Assembly: GCF_024498295.1 (NCBI RefSeq)
Contig: NZ_CP101827.1
Location: 1,368,001-1,432,000, forward strand
Reading direction: 5' to 3'
Length of the DNA stretch: 64,000 bases
From: Thermocaproicibacter melissae
GTDB lineage: Bacteria; Bacillota; Clostridia; Oscillospirales; Acutalibacteraceae
In this document: in pieces, positions 9,503 to 20,025 of the stretch
Position numbering within the stretch: position 1 is the stretch's first letter
Layout of the letters: each line of letters starts with the position of its first letter
Made by a program: the position numbers and the translations under genes
The notes under the pieces: generated by a model
Databases searched by the model: none
The model's input: only the letters and a program-made list of their open reading frames with translations
What the model was told of the DNA's origin: nothing

Positions 9503-9537
9503 AACAAACGGCTGTACCATTGTAGAGCCGTTTGTTT
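9503..9537 (+). terminator. Terminator between pepT and aspS
   Basis: AACAAACGGCT pairs with AGCCGTTTGTTT across a 12-nt loop. The T tract is short. Confidence 0.7.
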
Positions 9538-9589
9538 CATGCTATAATCAGTTAATATAGAAAAGCAGAAAAGGGGACTTTGGGAAATT

Positions 9590-11341
9590 ATGATCAGTGT
9601 CAACCAATATCACACGCATTACTGCGGTGAAATAGGCGAAAAAGACATCGGAAAGGAAGTGCGCGTTGCAGGCTGGGTCGAAAATATCCGCGACCACGGC
9701 GGCGTTCAGTTCCTCGACCTGCGTGACCATTACGGCGTTGTGCAGATCGTAATTCATAATCAGGACATGCTCAAAACCATCAGCAAGGAGTGCACCCTCA
9801 CCGCCAAGGGCAAGGTTGTTCTGCGCGACCCCGAAACGGTGAACCCGAAGATTCCGACCGGCACCGTGGAAATTCACGTCGAAGAACTGGAGGTTCTCGG
9901 CGAGGTTCTTGCCCCGCTGCCGTTTGAAATCGCTTCGTCACTCGAAACAAAAGAAGACGTGCGCCTGAAATACCGTTACCTTGACCTGCGAAACCCCAAA
10001 GTTCATCATAATATCGTGCTGCGTTCGCAGCTGATCTCATTTCTGCGCCAAAAAATGACTGAGCTCGGCTTTCTGGAAATTCAAACGCCGATTCTCTCCG
10101 CCTCTTCGCCGGAGGGTGCGCGCGATTACCTGATTCCGAGCCGCAGACATCCCGGGAAATTCTACGCTTTGCCGCAGGCACCGCAGCTTTTCAAACAGCT
10201 GCTGATGGTCTCCGGCTTTGACCGCTATTTCCAGATTGCGCCGTGCTTCCGCGATGAGGACGCACGCGCGGACCGCTCCCCGGGCGAATTCTACCAGCTC
10301 GACTTTGAAATGGCATTCGCCACGCAGGAAGACGTCTTCGCCATTGCCGAAGAGGTTTTAAGCGAAGCCTTCCGCAAATTCTCGACGAAAGAGGTTTCGC
10401 CGACGCCGTTCCGCCGGATTTCTTATAAGGAATCCATGCTGAAATACGGCACCGACAAGCCGGACCTGCGCAACCCGCTGGAGATTATCGACATCACCGA
10501 CATTTTTGAAGGCACAACCTTCAAGCCGTTCCAGAACAAGACGGTGCGCGCTATTAATGTGCCGGACTGCGCCGGCCAGCCGCGCAGTTTCTTTGAAAAC
10601 ATGCTGAAATTCGCCGAGAGTATCGGAATGAAGGGCCTCGGCTACATTAAGGTGACGGAGTCCGGCGAATATCAGGGCCCCATCAATAAATATCTGCCGG
10701 ACGACAAGCGCAACGAACTGACAAAGCGCGCAGGCCTAAAGCCCGGCTGCGTCATTTTCTTCATCGCCGACGAGGCGGACGTTGCTCCGAAGCTCGCGGG
10801 GCAAATCCGCACGGAACTCGGCGAGCGGCTGAACCTCATTGACAAGAACCGCTTCGAGTTCTGCTTTATTGTGGACTTCCCGATGTTTGAACCGGACGAG
10901 GAGACCGGCGCCATGACCTTCACCCACAACCCGTTCTCCATGCCGCAGGGCGGAATGGACGCGCTGCTCAACAAGAATCCGGAAGATATTCTCGCCTACC
11001 AGTACGACATCGTCTGCAACGGCGTAGAGCTTTCCTCCGGCGCCGTGCGCAACCACCGCCTCGACATCATGAAGAAAGCCTTTGAAATCGCGGGTTACAC
11101 CGAAGAGGAGCTCAAGACAAAGTTCACCTCGCTGTACCATGCATTCCAGTTCGGCGCACCGCCGCATGCCGGCATGGCACCGGGCATTGACCGCATGCTG
11201 ATGCTTTTGACGGATCAGGACAACATCCGCGAGGTTATTGCGTTCCCGATGAACTCCAACGCACAGGACGTCATGATGGGCGCGCCGAACGAAGTCACCG
11301 AACAGCAACTGCGTGAAGTGCACATCAGGCTCAGAAAATAA
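9590..11341 (+). CDS. aspS: Aspartyl-tRNA synthetase (probably non-discriminating)
   Basis: This 583-residue class II synthetase has an N-terminal OB fold (GWVENIRDHGGVQFLDLRD, near 24-42), motif 2 around FRDEDARADRSPGEF, the bacterial GAD insertion in the middle and motif 3 near GMAPGIDRMLMLL close to the C terminus. It charges tRNA-Asp. Its operon with gatCAB implies that it may also charge tRNA-Asn with Asp for later amidation. This is inference; the discriminating residues were not tested. It heads the aspS-gatC-gatA-gatB cluster. Confidence 0.96.
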   Translation: MISVNQYHTHYCGEIGEKDIGKEVRVAGWVENIRDHGGVQFLDLRDHYGVVQIVIHNQDMLKTISKECTLTAKGKVVLRDPETVNPKIPTGTVEIHVEELEVLGEVLAPLPFEIASSLETKEDVRLKYRYLDLRNPKVHHNIVLRSQLISFLRQKMTELGFLEIQTPILSASSPEGARDYLIPSRRHPGKFYALPQAPQLFKQLLMVSGFDRYFQIAPCFRDEDARADRSPGEFYQLDFEMAFATQEDVFAIAEEVLSEAFRKFSTKEVSPTPFRRISYKESMLKYGTDKPDLRNPLEIIDITDIFEGTTFKPFQNKTVRAINVPDCAGQPRSFFENMLKFAESIGMKGLGYIKVTESGEYQGPINKYLPDDKRNELTKRAGLKPGCVIFFIADEADVAPKLAGQIRTELGERLNLIDKNRFEFCFIVDFPMFEPDEETGAMTFTHNPFSMPQGGMDALLNKNPEDILAYQYDIVCNGVELSSGAVRNHRLDIMKKAFEIAGYTEEELKTKFTSLYHAFQFGAPPHAGMAPGIDRMLMLLTDQDNIREVIAFPMNSNAQDVMMGAPNEVTEQQLREVHIRLRK

Positions 11342-11362
11342 ACCGCCCCGGGAGGAACCGAC

Positions 11363-11641
11363 ATGGTAACGCATGAAGATATTCTAAAAATCGCGAACCT
11401 TGCAAAGCTTTTCGTCGCTCCTGAGGAGCTGGACGGTCTGACAAAGGACATGAACGAAATCATCGGATTTGCCGACACCATCAGTGCCGCGACCGAAGAC
11501 GTTTCTGACTTTGACAATATCAACGGCCTTTCCAATGTGTTCCGGGAGGACACGGTCGTTCCCTCGTATGACCGCGAGGAAATTTTGAAAAATGCGGCAA
11601 GCCGCGAGGATGGTTACTTCCTCGTGCGGCGACGCAAATAG
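11363..11641 (+). CDS. gatC: Asp/Glu-tRNA amidotransferase subunit C
   Basis: This 92-residue protein has the GatC pattern: IAxLAKL near the N terminus, the LTKDMNEIIGF helix and the C-terminal LREDxV-like segment (FREDTVVPS). GatC stabilises the GatA-GatB complex that converts Asp-tRNA-Asn and Glu-tRNA-Gln to the amides. It begins 21 nt after aspS behind a GGGAGG site and is followed 14 nt later by gatA. Confidence 0.95.
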   Translation: MVTHEDILKIANLAKLFVAPEELDGLTKDMNEIIGFADTISAATEDVSDFDNINGLSNVFREDTVVPSYDREEILKNAASREDGYFLVRRRK

Positions 11642-11655
11642 GAGAGGCTGCAAGA

Positions 11656-13122
11656 ATGGGTAAATACGGAAAAATCGCGCAGCTGCACAGCCTGATGGCG
11701 GAAAAGAAAATCAGCTGCACGGAACTGACAAAACAATATCTGGACGCAATTGAAAGAGACAATGCGTCCTTAAACGCTTATGTAAAAATTACCCCCGAAG
11801 CGGCGCTTGAAACCGCCGCGCGTGTCGATGCGAAAATCGCCGCCGGGGAATCCATCGGTCTGCTTGAAGGCATTCCGATGACGCTAAAAGACAACATCTC
11901 GACAAAAGACATCGAAACGACCTGTTGCTCGAAGATTCTGAAGGGTTATGTGCCGATTTACGATGCAACCGTCTGGAGTCTTCTGAAGAAACAGAACGCT
12001 GTGCTGCTCGGCAAAACAAACATGGACGAATTCGCGATGGGTTCTTCCTGTGAAACGTCTTGCTTCGGCGGGGCTAAAAACCCGCATGATACCACCCGCG
12101 TGGCGGGCGGCAGCAGCGGCGGCGTGGCTTCCGCGGTAGGCGCGAATCTTGCTGCCTTCGGACTTGGTTCCGATACCGGCGGCTCCATCCGCCAGCCCGC
12201 GAGCTTCTGCGGCATTGTCGGCTTAAAACCGACTTACGGTGCCGTTTCACGCTACGGGCTGATTGCCTACGCTTCGAGCTTTGACCAAATTGGGCCGATT
12301 ACGCTGAGTGTGGAAGACGCCGCTCTTGTTTACGACGCAATTTCCGCGCAGGACCCGATGGACTCCACCAGCAGTGGACAGAAAGAACCGACGGTTTCTT
12401 CCCTTGGAAAGGATATCCGCGGCAAAAAAATCGGCATCGTGAAAGAATACTTTGAAGGCGTGCGCCCAGATGTAGAAAAAGCACTGCAAAATGCAGTGGA
12501 AGTGTTCCGTTCACTCGGCGCGGAATTTGTGGAACTGAGCATGCCTTCTATTCATTACTGCCTGCCAGTCTACTACATTCTCGCCTGCGCCGAAGCATCT
12601 TCCAACCTCGGCCGTTACGACGGAATCCGCTACGGTTACCAGACCGAACATTACACGGACCGCAACGACATGGTTTGCAAAACGCGCAGCGAAGGGTTCG
12701 GCAAAGAAGTCAAGCGCCGAATCCTATTGGGTACCTATGTTCTGAGCGCGGGATATTACGACGCCTACTACAAGAAGGCGCAGAATCTGCGCGGCGCGAT
12801 TGTAAAGGCATTTGACCTTACTTTTGAGAAATGCGACGTCATTCTCGCGCCGACCGTGCCGATGACGGCTTTCCCCGAGCACTATGCCGCGAAAGACCCG
12901 GTTGAAACGTATCAAACCGACATCTGCACCGTTCCGGCCAACATCGCCGGCCTGCCGGGAATCAGCGTTCCGTGCGGTTTCGGCGACGACGGAATGCCCG
13001 TAGGCATGCAGCTGCTCGGCCCGAAATTCTCGGAAGCGACCCTGCTGAACGTCGCTGCGCAATATGAACAGGCGGCAAGAGAAACTGTCTTCCGTCCTGT
13101 GGAAATGGGGGTTTCGCTGTGA
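11656..13122 (+). CDS. gatA: Asp/Glu-tRNA amidotransferase subunit A
   Basis: This 488-residue amidase-signature enzyme hydrolyses glutamine and channels ammonia to GatB. The Ser-cis-Ser-Lys triad is visible: K78 in MTLKDN, the cis-Ser in GGSSGG near 151-156, and the nucleophile in DTGGSIRQPA near 173-182. The length is normal. The stop codon overlaps the GTG start of gatB. Confidence 0.97.
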   Translation: MGKYGKIAQLHSLMAEKKISCTELTKQYLDAIERDNASLNAYVKITPEAALETAARVDAKIAAGESIGLLEGIPMTLKDNISTKDIETTCCSKILKGYVPIYDATVWSLLKKQNAVLLGKTNMDEFAMGSSCETSCFGGAKNPHDTTRVAGGSSGGVASAVGANLAAFGLGSDTGGSIRQPASFCGIVGLKPTYGAVSRYGLIAYASSFDQIGPITLSVEDAALVYDAISAQDPMDSTSSGQKEPTVSSLGKDIRGKKIGIVKEYFEGVRPDVEKALQNAVEVFRSLGAEFVELSMPSIHYCLPVYYILACAEASSNLGRYDGIRYGYQTEHYTDRNDMVCKTRSEGFGKEVKRRILLGTYVLSAGYYDAYYKKAQNLRGAIVKAFDLTFEKCDVILAPTVPMTAFPEHYAAKDPVETYQTDICTVPANIAGLPGISVPCGFGDDGMPVGMQLLGPKFSEATLLNVAAQYEQAARETVFRPVEMGVSL

Positions 13123-14537
13123 AGAACTGGGAACTTGTGTGCGGCCTTGAAACACACGTGGAGCTTGCCACGAAAACTAAGATATTCTGCTCCTGCACAA
13201 CAGAGTTCGGCGGCGAACCGAACACCCACTGCTGCCCCATCTGCATCGGCCTGCCCGGCACCCTGCCGAAGCTCAATAAGGCTGTGGTGGAATATGCCGT
13301 CATGGCGGGGCTTGCAACGCACTGCGAAATCAACCCCGACGCAAAGATGGACCGCAAAAACTACGTTTACCCGGACTTGCCGAAGGCGTACCAGATTTCC
13401 GAATATGACCAGCCGCTTTGCCGAAACGGCTATGTTGAGCTTTCAAACGGAAGAAAAATCCGTCTTGCCCGCATCCACATTGAAGAAGATGCGGGAAAGC
13501 TCGTCCATGAGCGCGGCAACACGCTGGTCGATTATAATCGCGGCGGCGTGCCGCTGATTGAAATTGTCTCGGAACCGGATATCCGCAGCATCGACGAGGC
13601 TGTGGAATACCTCGAAAAGCTCCAGACCATCATGCGCTACATCGGCGTTTCGGACTGCAAAATGCAGGAAGGCTCCCTTCGCTGCGACGTCAACATCTCC
13701 GTTCGCCCCGCTGGTTCCGACAAATTCGGCACCCGCACGGAAATCAAGAACATGAACTCCTTCTCCCACATGATTAAGGCCATGGAATACGAGATGGAGC
13801 GCCAGATTGACCTGCTCGAAAGCGGCGAAGAAGTCGTTCAGGAAACCCGCCGCTACGATGAGAGCACAGGCTGCACCGAAGAAATGCGCGGCAAGGAAGA
13901 CGCGAATGACTACCGCTATTTCCGTGAACCGGACCTTGTAGCGATTCGCGTCACTCCGGAAATGCTCGAAGAAATAAAGGCCCGCATGCCGGAAGACCTC
14001 CAGGTGCGTTATAATCGCTTTGTAAAGGATTACGGCTTGCCAGAAGCGGACGCCAAACTGATTCTTGAGCACCGCCGAATTGCCGACTATTTTGAAAAGG
14101 CTGCTGCCGGCATCAAGAATCCGCGCACCGTTGCCAACTGCATCACCGGTCCGATTTTTGCCCGCTTGGCTACGGAGGCAGAAAAAGCGGATTTCAACGT
14201 TCCCGTTTCCGCAGAGAACCTAAACGCGCTTGTAAAGCTGCTCGACGAGGGCAAGATTCGCATGAATCTTCTCAAATCCACCCTCGAAAAAATGCTCGAC
14301 ACCGGCAAGCCCGCCTCGGAATTCCTGAGTGAAAAGGACCTCGCCGGCATTTCCCCGGACGAACTGCGGAAGATTTGCGAGCAGGCTGCCGCCGATAACC
14401 CCAACGCCGTAAAAGACTATCGCGCCGGCAAGGAGAAAGCGCTGAAAGCCGTGCTCGGCGCCGTAATGAAGGCGACGCGCGGCCGCGCGAACCCGCAGGA
14501 AGCAGAAAAGATTCTGGCCGAGATTATGTCAAACTAG
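13119..14537 (+). CDS. gatB: Asp/Glu-tRNA amidotransferase subunit B
   Basis: This 472-residue subunit activates the misacylated tRNA and transfers ammonia. GLETHVEL at the N terminus, the YPDLPKAYQISEYDQP and EDAGKLVHE motifs and the C-terminal YqeY-like tail domain (KALKAVLGAVMKATRGRANP) are typical. It starts with GTG, which overlaps the gatA stop by four bases, so translation is coupled. It completes the indirect Asn/Gln-tRNA pathway operon. Confidence 0.97.
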   Translation: MKNWELVCGLETHVELATKTKIFCSCTTEFGGEPNTHCCPICIGLPGTLPKLNKAVVEYAVMAGLATHCEINPDAKMDRKNYVYPDLPKAYQISEYDQPLCRNGYVELSNGRKIRLARIHIEEDAGKLVHERGNTLVDYNRGGVPLIEIVSEPDIRSIDEAVEYLEKLQTIMRYIGVSDCKMQEGSLRCDVNISVRPAGSDKFGTRTEIKNMNSFSHMIKAMEYEMERQIDLLESGEEVVQETRRYDESTGCTEEMRGKEDANDYRYFREPDLVAIRVTPEMLEEIKARMPEDLQVRYNRFVKDYGLPEADAKLILEHRRIADYFEKAAAGIKNPRTVANCITGPIFARLATEAEKADFNVPVSAENLNALVKLLDEGKIRMNLLKSTLEKMLDTGKPASEFLSEKDLAGISPDELRKICEQAAADNPNAVKDYRAGKEKALKAVLGAVMKATRGRANPQEAEKILAEIMSN

Positions 14538-14600
14538 AGGAAAGGCTGAAGAACTTCAAAGGAATTTCAGCACTTGACACAGTGTAATGGAGGAAAATCA

Positions 14601-14870
14601 ATGACACCGGAAAAACGCAGGTCCGCACGCATAAGACTGATTGTTCTCGGCGTGCTTTCACTGCTTCTCGGCGTAAACCAGATTGTGATTTACTGTTACG
14701 CCAATGCACACATAAAAGAAATCCTGCGTGAAGGTTCCTCAAAAATGCTCGGCATTTTCCCCGTAAGGATAAGTGCCTCCTATGCGAACCCGAACCTGAC
14801 CGTTGCCGTAGTCGCTCTCATTCTTTCTGCGGTTTGTTTTTTCACCGTTCACCGCAAGCTGAAAAAGTAG
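14601..14870 (+). CDS. Small two-span membrane protein, unknown function
   Basis: This 89-residue protein has two hydrophobic segments (about 12-35 and 63-82) and a basic tail. A GGAGG site seven bases upstream supports the ATG chosen here, nine codons inside the longest frame. It follows gatB by about 60 nt and is closed by a strong terminator, so it may be the last gene of that operon. No family is recognised. Confidence 0.7.
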   Translation: MTPEKRRSARIRLIVLGVLSLLLGVNQIVIYCYANAHIKEILREGSSKMLGIFPVRISASYANPNLTVAVVALILSAVCFFTVHRKLKK

Positions 14871-14882
14871 CTTGAATCATAT

Positions 14883-14926
14883 ACGAAAAAGGCCTCGGAA
14901 GCCAATGCTTTCGAGGCCTTTTTCGT
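14883..14926. terminator. Bidirectional terminator between gat operon and cellobiose phosphorylase
   Basis: A 15-bp stem, ACGAAAAAGGCCTCG and its complement, has A and T runs on the two sides and can stop transcription from both directions. Confidence 0.9.
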
Positions 14927-14980
14927 TGGTAAATCAACGATAACCGTCAGTTCCCCTGAATGTGCATATCCCCTGCAAAA

Positions 14981-17416
14981 TCATCCCATAACAACTTTTA
15001 CAATATGTTTATTATTATCAGAAAATACAGGTAGGATATTTCCTTTTATAGTTTTTCCGTCAACCGCCACAGATTTTACACCGCACTGCACGCCTGCCGA
15101 GTTGTCAACCTCAATGACGTAATCGGCTCCGCGGAAGCGGCGCTCCACGGTAAAGTTCTTCATTGCGGACGGAATGCATGGGTTCACTTCAAGGCCGTCA
15201 AACTGCGGACGGATGCCGAGAATGTACTGGGAAATATCGTAGAACGACCACGCAGCCGTGCCGGTGAGCCACGAATTTTTTGCCTCACCGAAATGCACGG
15301 AATCCGGTCCCGCAATCATCTGTGAGTAGACGTAAGGCTCGGTGCGATGAATATCGCTGACCTCTTCCAGATAAGCCGGGCAGGTCTTGCGGTACACTTC
15401 AAAAGCTCTGTCGCCGTGGCCGAGTACGGTTTCCGCTATGGAAATCCACGGGTTATTGTGGCAGAAGATTCCGCCGTTTTCCTTATACCCGGGCGGATAG
15501 GAGGAAATCTCGCCGAGGTTGAGGCGGTAAGACGTGTAAGACGGCCAGTTCAGCACGATGCCGTATTTGGAGTCCATGAGTTTATGAACCGACTCCAGCG
15601 CACGGGCGGCTTTTCCGTCCTCTTTGCCGATGCCGGCCATCACGCAGAAGCCCTGCGGTTCGATAAAGATTTTCCCTTCGTCGCACTCATTGGAACCGAC
15701 TTTCTCACCGTGCGCGTCATAGGCGCGGAGGAACCAGTCGCCGTCCCAACCGTATTTTTCAACGGTTTCCTTCATGCGCTGAACTTCCGCTTCGGCTTTC
15801 TCGGCATCGCTGTTTCTACCCTTTCTGCGGCAGATTTCCGCATAAGCCGGTCCGATGAACACGAACATTCCGGCGATGAAAACTGACTCCGCAACCCTGC
15901 TCTCGATATTGGTGCAGGTTTGGAAGGATTCACCCGGAACGGTGGAGTAGCAGTTCAGGTTCAGGCAGTCGTTCCAGTCCGCGCGCCCGATGAGAGGCAG
16001 GCCGTGCGGCCCGAGATTATTGAGAACATGCTCAAACGAACATTTCAGGTGATCCATCAGCGGAGCCGCAGGTACATTTCCGTTGTCAAACGGAACCGGC
16101 TCGTCGAGAATCGACCAGTCTCCCGTTTCACGCAGGTAGGCATTCACGGCGAAAATAAGCCACAGCGGGTCGTCGTTGAATCCGCTACCGATGTCAAGGT
16201 TGCCGCGCTTTGTTAGAGGCTGATACTGGTGGTAGGCGCTGCCGTCCGGCATCTGCGTCGCGGCGATGTCGAGGATTCGCTCCCTCGACCGTGCCGGAAT
16301 CAAGTGCACAAAGCCGAGCAAATCCTGTGTGGAGTCACGGAATCCCATTCCGCGCCCGATTCCCGATTCAAAGAACGAAGCGGAGCGTGACATATTGAAC
16401 GTAACCATGCACTGGTACTGATTCCAAATGTTCACCATGCGGTTCAGTCTTTCGTCGCCGCTCTTGAGGTGGAATTTGGAAAGGAGGTCCTCCCAGTGCT
16501 TTTTGAGCTGTTCAAACGCACTGTCAAACTGTTCGTCCGTCTGGAAACGGCTCAGCAGGCGGTTTGCAGGCTCTTTGTTGATGACGTTCGGTGCTTCCCA
16601 TTTTTTATCGTTCGGGTTTTCGCAGTAACCAAGCACGAATATGTAGCTCTTTGTTTCGCCGGGGTCCAGTTCAACCTCAATGTAATGCGATCCGATCGGT
16701 GACCAGCCGCTCGCCATCGAATTGCGGGGTTTGCCCTCAAAGACCGCCTGCGGGTGGTCAAAGCCGTTGTAAAGCCCCATGAAGGATTCGCGGTCTGTGT
16801 CAAATCCGTCAATCTTTGCGTTGACGCTGAAAACAGCAAAGTGATTTCTGCGTTCACGGTATTCGGTTTTATGGTAGATGGTGCTTCCGACAACCTCTAC
16901 TTCGCCTGTGCTGTAATTGCGCTGGAAGTTCGTCATATCGTCCAGCGCGTTCCACAGGCAGAACTCGACGAATGAGAAAAGCTTTAATTTCTTTTTCTTA
17001 CCCGAATTGTTTTTCAGCTGAATCCGATGCAGTTCGCAGTCCGCTCCCAGCGGCACAAGCGAGGTCTGAACTGCCCTCACTTCGTTCTTTTCCGATGTGA
17101 TGATTGTATAGCCAAGGCCATGACGGCACTCATAATGGTCAAGTTTCGTCTTGACCGGTGCCCATCCTGTATTCCATACAGCCGAACCGTCGGAAAGATA
17201 GAAGTAACGCCCGCCACCATCAATCGGCACGTTATTATAGCGATAGCGAGTCAGGCGCATCAGCCGTGCGTCGCGATAGAAGCAGTAGCCGCCCGAAGTG
17301 TTCGATATCAAACCAAAAAAATTCTCGCATCCCAAGTAGTTGATCCAAGGGTAGGGCGTGTCGGGCCGTGTAATCACATACTCTTTCCGTTCGTCGTCAA
17401 AATGCCCATACTTCAT
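14981..17416 (-). CDS. Cellobiose phosphorylase-type GH94 enzyme
   Basis: This 811-residue cytosolic enzyme has no signal peptide. The N terminus ([17 protein letters not shown]) and the general-acid region ADWNDCLN near residue 480 are characteristic of glycoside hydrolase family 94 cellobiose phosphorylases. These split cellobiose with phosphate to glucose 1-phosphate and glucose, saving ATP. It is divergent from a LacI regulator and a sugar ABC importer, forming a complete uptake and phosphorolysis locus. The MsmX-like ATPase is not encoded here. A LacI-type operator lies in its upstream region. Cellodextrin or a related beta-glucan specificity cannot be excluded. Confidence 0.92.
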   Translation of the reverse strand: MKYGHFDDERKEYVITRPDTPYPWINYLGCENFFGLISNTSGGYCFYRDARLMRLTRYRYNNVPIDGGGRYFYLSDGSAVWNTGWAPVKTKLDHYECRHGLGYTIITSEKNEVRAVQTSLVPLGADCELHRIQLKNNSGKKKKLKLFSFVEFCLWNALDDMTNFQRNYSTGEVEVVGSTIYHKTEYRERRNHFAVFSVNAKIDGFDTDRESFMGLYNGFDHPQAVFEGKPRNSMASGWSPIGSHYIEVELDPGETKSYIFVLGYCENPNDKKWEAPNVINKEPANRLLSRFQTDEQFDSAFEQLKKHWEDLLSKFHLKSGDERLNRMVNIWNQYQCMVTFNMSRSASFFESGIGRGMGFRDSTQDLLGFVHLIPARSRERILDIAATQMPDGSAYHQYQPLTKRGNLDIGSGFNDDPLWLIFAVNAYLRETGDWSILDEPVPFDNGNVPAAPLMDHLKCSFEHVLNNLGPHGLPLIGRADWNDCLNLNCYSTVPGESFQTCTNIESRVAESVFIAGMFVFIGPAYAEICRRKGRNSDAEKAEAEVQRMKETVEKYGWDGDWFLRAYDAHGEKVGSNECDEGKIFIEPQGFCVMAGIGKEDGKAARALESVHKLMDSKYGIVLNWPSYTSYRLNLGEISSYPPGYKENGGIFCHNNPWISIAETVLGHGDRAFEVYRKTCPAYLEEVSDIHRTEPYVYSQMIAGPDSVHFGEAKNSWLTGTAAWSFYDISQYILGIRPQFDGLEVNPCIPSAMKNFTVERRFRGADYVIEVDNSAGVQCGVKSVAVDGKTIKGNILPVFSDNNKHIVKVVMG

Positions 17417-17460
17417 AAAATTGACTCCTTCACTTTTATATGTGCATGTGGAAATATTAT

Positions 17461-17474
17461 CGAAATCGTTTTCA
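17461..17474. promoter_or_regulatory. LacI-type operator upstream of GH94 gene
   Basis: CGAAATCGTTTTCA is a near-palindrome with the central CG typical of LacI/CcpA operators. It lies about 45 nt before the phosphorylase start and shares the GAAAACG core with a second site in front of the lacI gene. Between the two sites are about 350 nt of AT-rich sequence with no gene. Confidence 0.55.
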
Positions 17475-17787
17475 AATAAAATCGCTATGCATTAGTGTAA
17501 AGTGAAATTCGTTCAAAATCAAGTATCAAATTTAGATTTGTGAATTGTTACAGCAATATTTGCCTTATTTCGTGCACTAATTAGTACTATTTTCTTTTTT
17601 ACGGAGTTGAGTTTCTGTTTTACTACAAATTCAAGAAATATCACCTGATCAATTAATTTTCTAAAATGTTTTCGTCTTTTTTCCAAATATACACAGTATT
17701 GGGTATCTATTTTCTATGAGAAACTAGTAGTTGGGCATTTATTTTTCGTTAGTTCATATATTCAATCAAGTATTTTTAATTTTCCTA

Positions 17788-17836
17788 TTGATTTTTTGTG
17801 AATGATGTATTATACTACAAATGCGAAAACGGTTTA
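17788..17836 (+). promoter_or_regulatory. Promoter and overlapping operator of lacI-type gene
   Basis: TTGATT, a 17-nt spacer and TATACT form a sigma-A promoter. CGAAAACGGTTTA follows the -10 immediately, where a bound repressor would block initiation. This suggests autoregulation and shared control with the divergent phosphorylase gene. Confidence 0.65.
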
Positions 17837-17854
17837 GAACATTGGAGGAACAAC

Positions 17855-18877
17855 ATGGCAAACATCAAAGATATCGCTGCAAAATGTGGACTATCCGTTT
17901 CAACAATCAGCAAAGCTCTCAATGGATATACCGATATCAGCCGTGAAACCAAGCAAAAAGTTCTCAAAGCCGCCGAGGAGTGCGGTTACCTTCCGAATTC
18001 CATGGCAAGGGCTCTGAAAACAAATCGAACCTACAACATTGGCGTTCTTTTTGCTGACGAGGCGCACAGCGGTTTAAAGCAGGAATATTTCGCAGCAGTC
18101 CTTGATGCCTTCAAGGTCGAAGCAGAGAAAAATTCCTACGATATTACGTTCATCAGCCACAACATGGATATGAACGCTCGCTCAATCACGTATCTGGAGC
18201 ACTGTAAATACCGCAATTTCGATGGTGTCTGCATCGCGTGCGTAGACTTTCAGAATCCGGAAGTTCTTGAACTTATCAACAGCCCAATTCCGGTTGTGAC
18301 AATCGACCATGTTTTCAATGGCCACACAAGCATTAATTCTGCAAACGTTGCGGGTATGAATGAATTAGTCCGTTACATATACAGTATGGGGCATCGCAAA
18401 ATCGCCTATGTCCACGGCAAAAAATCTACTGTAACCGAGCAGCGGCTCACAAGTTTCTGCCACACCATGAAAGAACTCGGATGTCCTCTTCCACCGGAAT
18501 ATCTTGTTCTTTCCGCTTACCACGACATTGCTTCCACCAAAGCTGCCGTCAAGAAGCTTCTGGCTCTTCCGAATCGCCCGACCTGCATCATCATGCCGGA
18601 CGATTACGCGGCACTCGGAGGAATTGAAGCGATTGAAGCTGCAGGGCTCCGGATCCCCGAGGACATCTCTATTGCCGGATACGACGGCATTCCTCTTTCT
18701 CAAATGCTTCGTCCGAAGCTCACCACCATCCAGCAGGACACAGAGCGTATGGGAACCGAAGCGGCAAAGCGGCTGATTGAGCAAATTGAGAACCCGCTTA
18801 CAACAATTACCGAAACCGTTACAATCGAAGGCCATCTTCTCGAAGGGCAGTCTGTGAAACGCATCTTACCAGACTGA
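17855..18877 (+). CDS. LacI-family repressor of cellobiose locus
   Basis: This 340-residue regulator opens with a LacI helix-turn-helix (NIKDIAAKCGLSVSTISKALNG) and hinge, followed by a periplasmic-binding-like effector domain. The TTGGAGG site selects the ATG used here rather than the upstream in-frame ATG. Location between the GH94 gene and a sugar importer, with matching operators on both sides, indicates local control by a cellobiose-derived signal. This is inferred, as the ligand is not readable. Confidence 0.88.
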   Translation: MANIKDIAAKCGLSVSTISKALNGYTDISRETKQKVLKAAEECGYLPNSMARALKTNRTYNIGVLFADEAHSGLKQEYFAAVLDAFKVEAEKNSYDITFISHNMDMNARSITYLEHCKYRNFDGVCIACVDFQNPEVLELINSPIPVVTIDHVFNGHTSINSANVAGMNELVRYIYSMGHRKIAYVHGKKSTVTEQRLTSFCHTMKELGCPLPPEYLVLSAYHDIASTKAAVKKLLALPNRPTCIIMPDDYAALGGIEAIEAAGLRIPEDISIAGYDGIPLSQMLRPKLTTIQQDTERMGTEAAKRLIEQIENPLTTITETVTIEGHLLEGQSVKRILPD

Positions 18878-18966
18878 AGACTTGATACAGAATGACACAA
18901 TTCTGAGAAAAGACTCCTGTGATTGTCACGAATACACGAATAATTGAGCAAAAGGAGAGTTGCAGA

Positions 18967-19974
18967 ATGCCAACAGACCAAGCAGCAATTGCCCAGGCAG
19001 AAAAAAGTCCCGGTGCATTGAATTCCCCAAATGTCAAAAGGCGTTCAAAATTCATCAAAGAAATGAAACGCAACGCGGCTTTTTATCTCATGCTTTTGCC
19101 GGGTGTTATCGTCCTGATCATCAACAACTACCTGCCGATGATCGGTGTGCTAATTCCTTTCAAGGAATACCGCTACGACGTAGAAAAAGGCTTTTTCGGA
19201 AGCCTCTTTTCCAGTGAAAATATTGGATGGAAAAACTTCGAGTTCTTATTCCGTTCGCCGGACGCGCTGACGGCAACCATCAATACAGTTGTCTACAACA
19301 TTGTTTTTATGGCGCTTGACCTGATTGTTCCGATTACGCTCGCGATTCTGATGTCGGAAATGTGGAATCAAAAGAGAGCCAATACATATCAGACGTTGAT
19401 GTTCTTCCCGTTCTTTATTTCCTGGATTGCTGTTAGTTACATTGCATACGCCTTTTTCTGCAATTCCGGCTTCTTTGACGCAAATATTCTACCGCTTTTC
19501 GGAGTGGAGAGCGTTGACTACTATACAGAGCCTTCGCACTGGCCGGCAATTATCATTTTCTTCCACTTATGGCACTACACCGGTTATAACATGATTATCT
19601 TTATCGCGTCCATCGCCGGAATCGGAAGCGAATATTACGAAGCGGCGGCTTTGGACGGAGCCACAAAGTGGCAGCAGGCACGTTACGTTACCCTGCCGAT
19701 GCTGAAAACAACCGCAGTTATCTTGACACTGCTTGCAGTTGGACGCATTTTCAACGGCGACTTCGACTTGTTCTATAACGTGCCGAAAAACGTGTCTCAG
19801 CTTTACCCGACCACAAGCATCCTTGACACATTCGTCTACAATCAGCTGCAACAGATTCACGACATCGGTATGTCATCCGCAGCATGCACCTATCAGGCGG
19901 TTGTCGGCTGCGTAGTGGTGTTCCTCAGCAACTTAGCCGTCAGAAAAGTTGACCCGGATTCCGCGTTGTTCTGA
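18967..19974 (+). CDS. Sugar ABC permease, LplB type
   Basis: This 335-residue permease has six predicted spans and the MalF/LplB-like EAA motif (YYEAAALDGATKWQQARYVTLP). LplB/YtcP pairs import oligosaccharides in Firmicutes, usually with a shared MsmX-type ATPase encoded elsewhere. An AAAGGAGAG site selects this ATG, 16 codons inside the longest frame. It is first of three transport genes downstream of the LacI regulator. Confidence 0.88.
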   Translation: MPTDQAAIAQAEKSPGALNSPNVKRRSKFIKEMKRNAAFYLMLLPGVIVLIINNYLPMIGVLIPFKEYRYDVEKGFFGSLFSSENIGWKNFEFLFRSPDALTATINTVVYNIVFMALDLIVPITLAILMSEMWNQKRANTYQTLMFFPFFISWIAVSYIAYAFFCNSGFFDANILPLFGVESVDYYTEPSHWPAIIIFFHLWHYTGYNMIIFIASIAGIGSEYYEAAALDGATKWQQARYVTLPMLKTTAVILTLLAVGRIFNGDFDLFYNVPKNVSQLYPTTSILDTFVYNQLQQIHDIGMSSAACTYQAVVGCVVVFLSNLAVRKVDPDSALF

Positions 19975-20025
19975 TTCGGCAGCAAGTACTTTACAAATTA
20001 AATTATCAATTTAGGAGGCCGGGAA

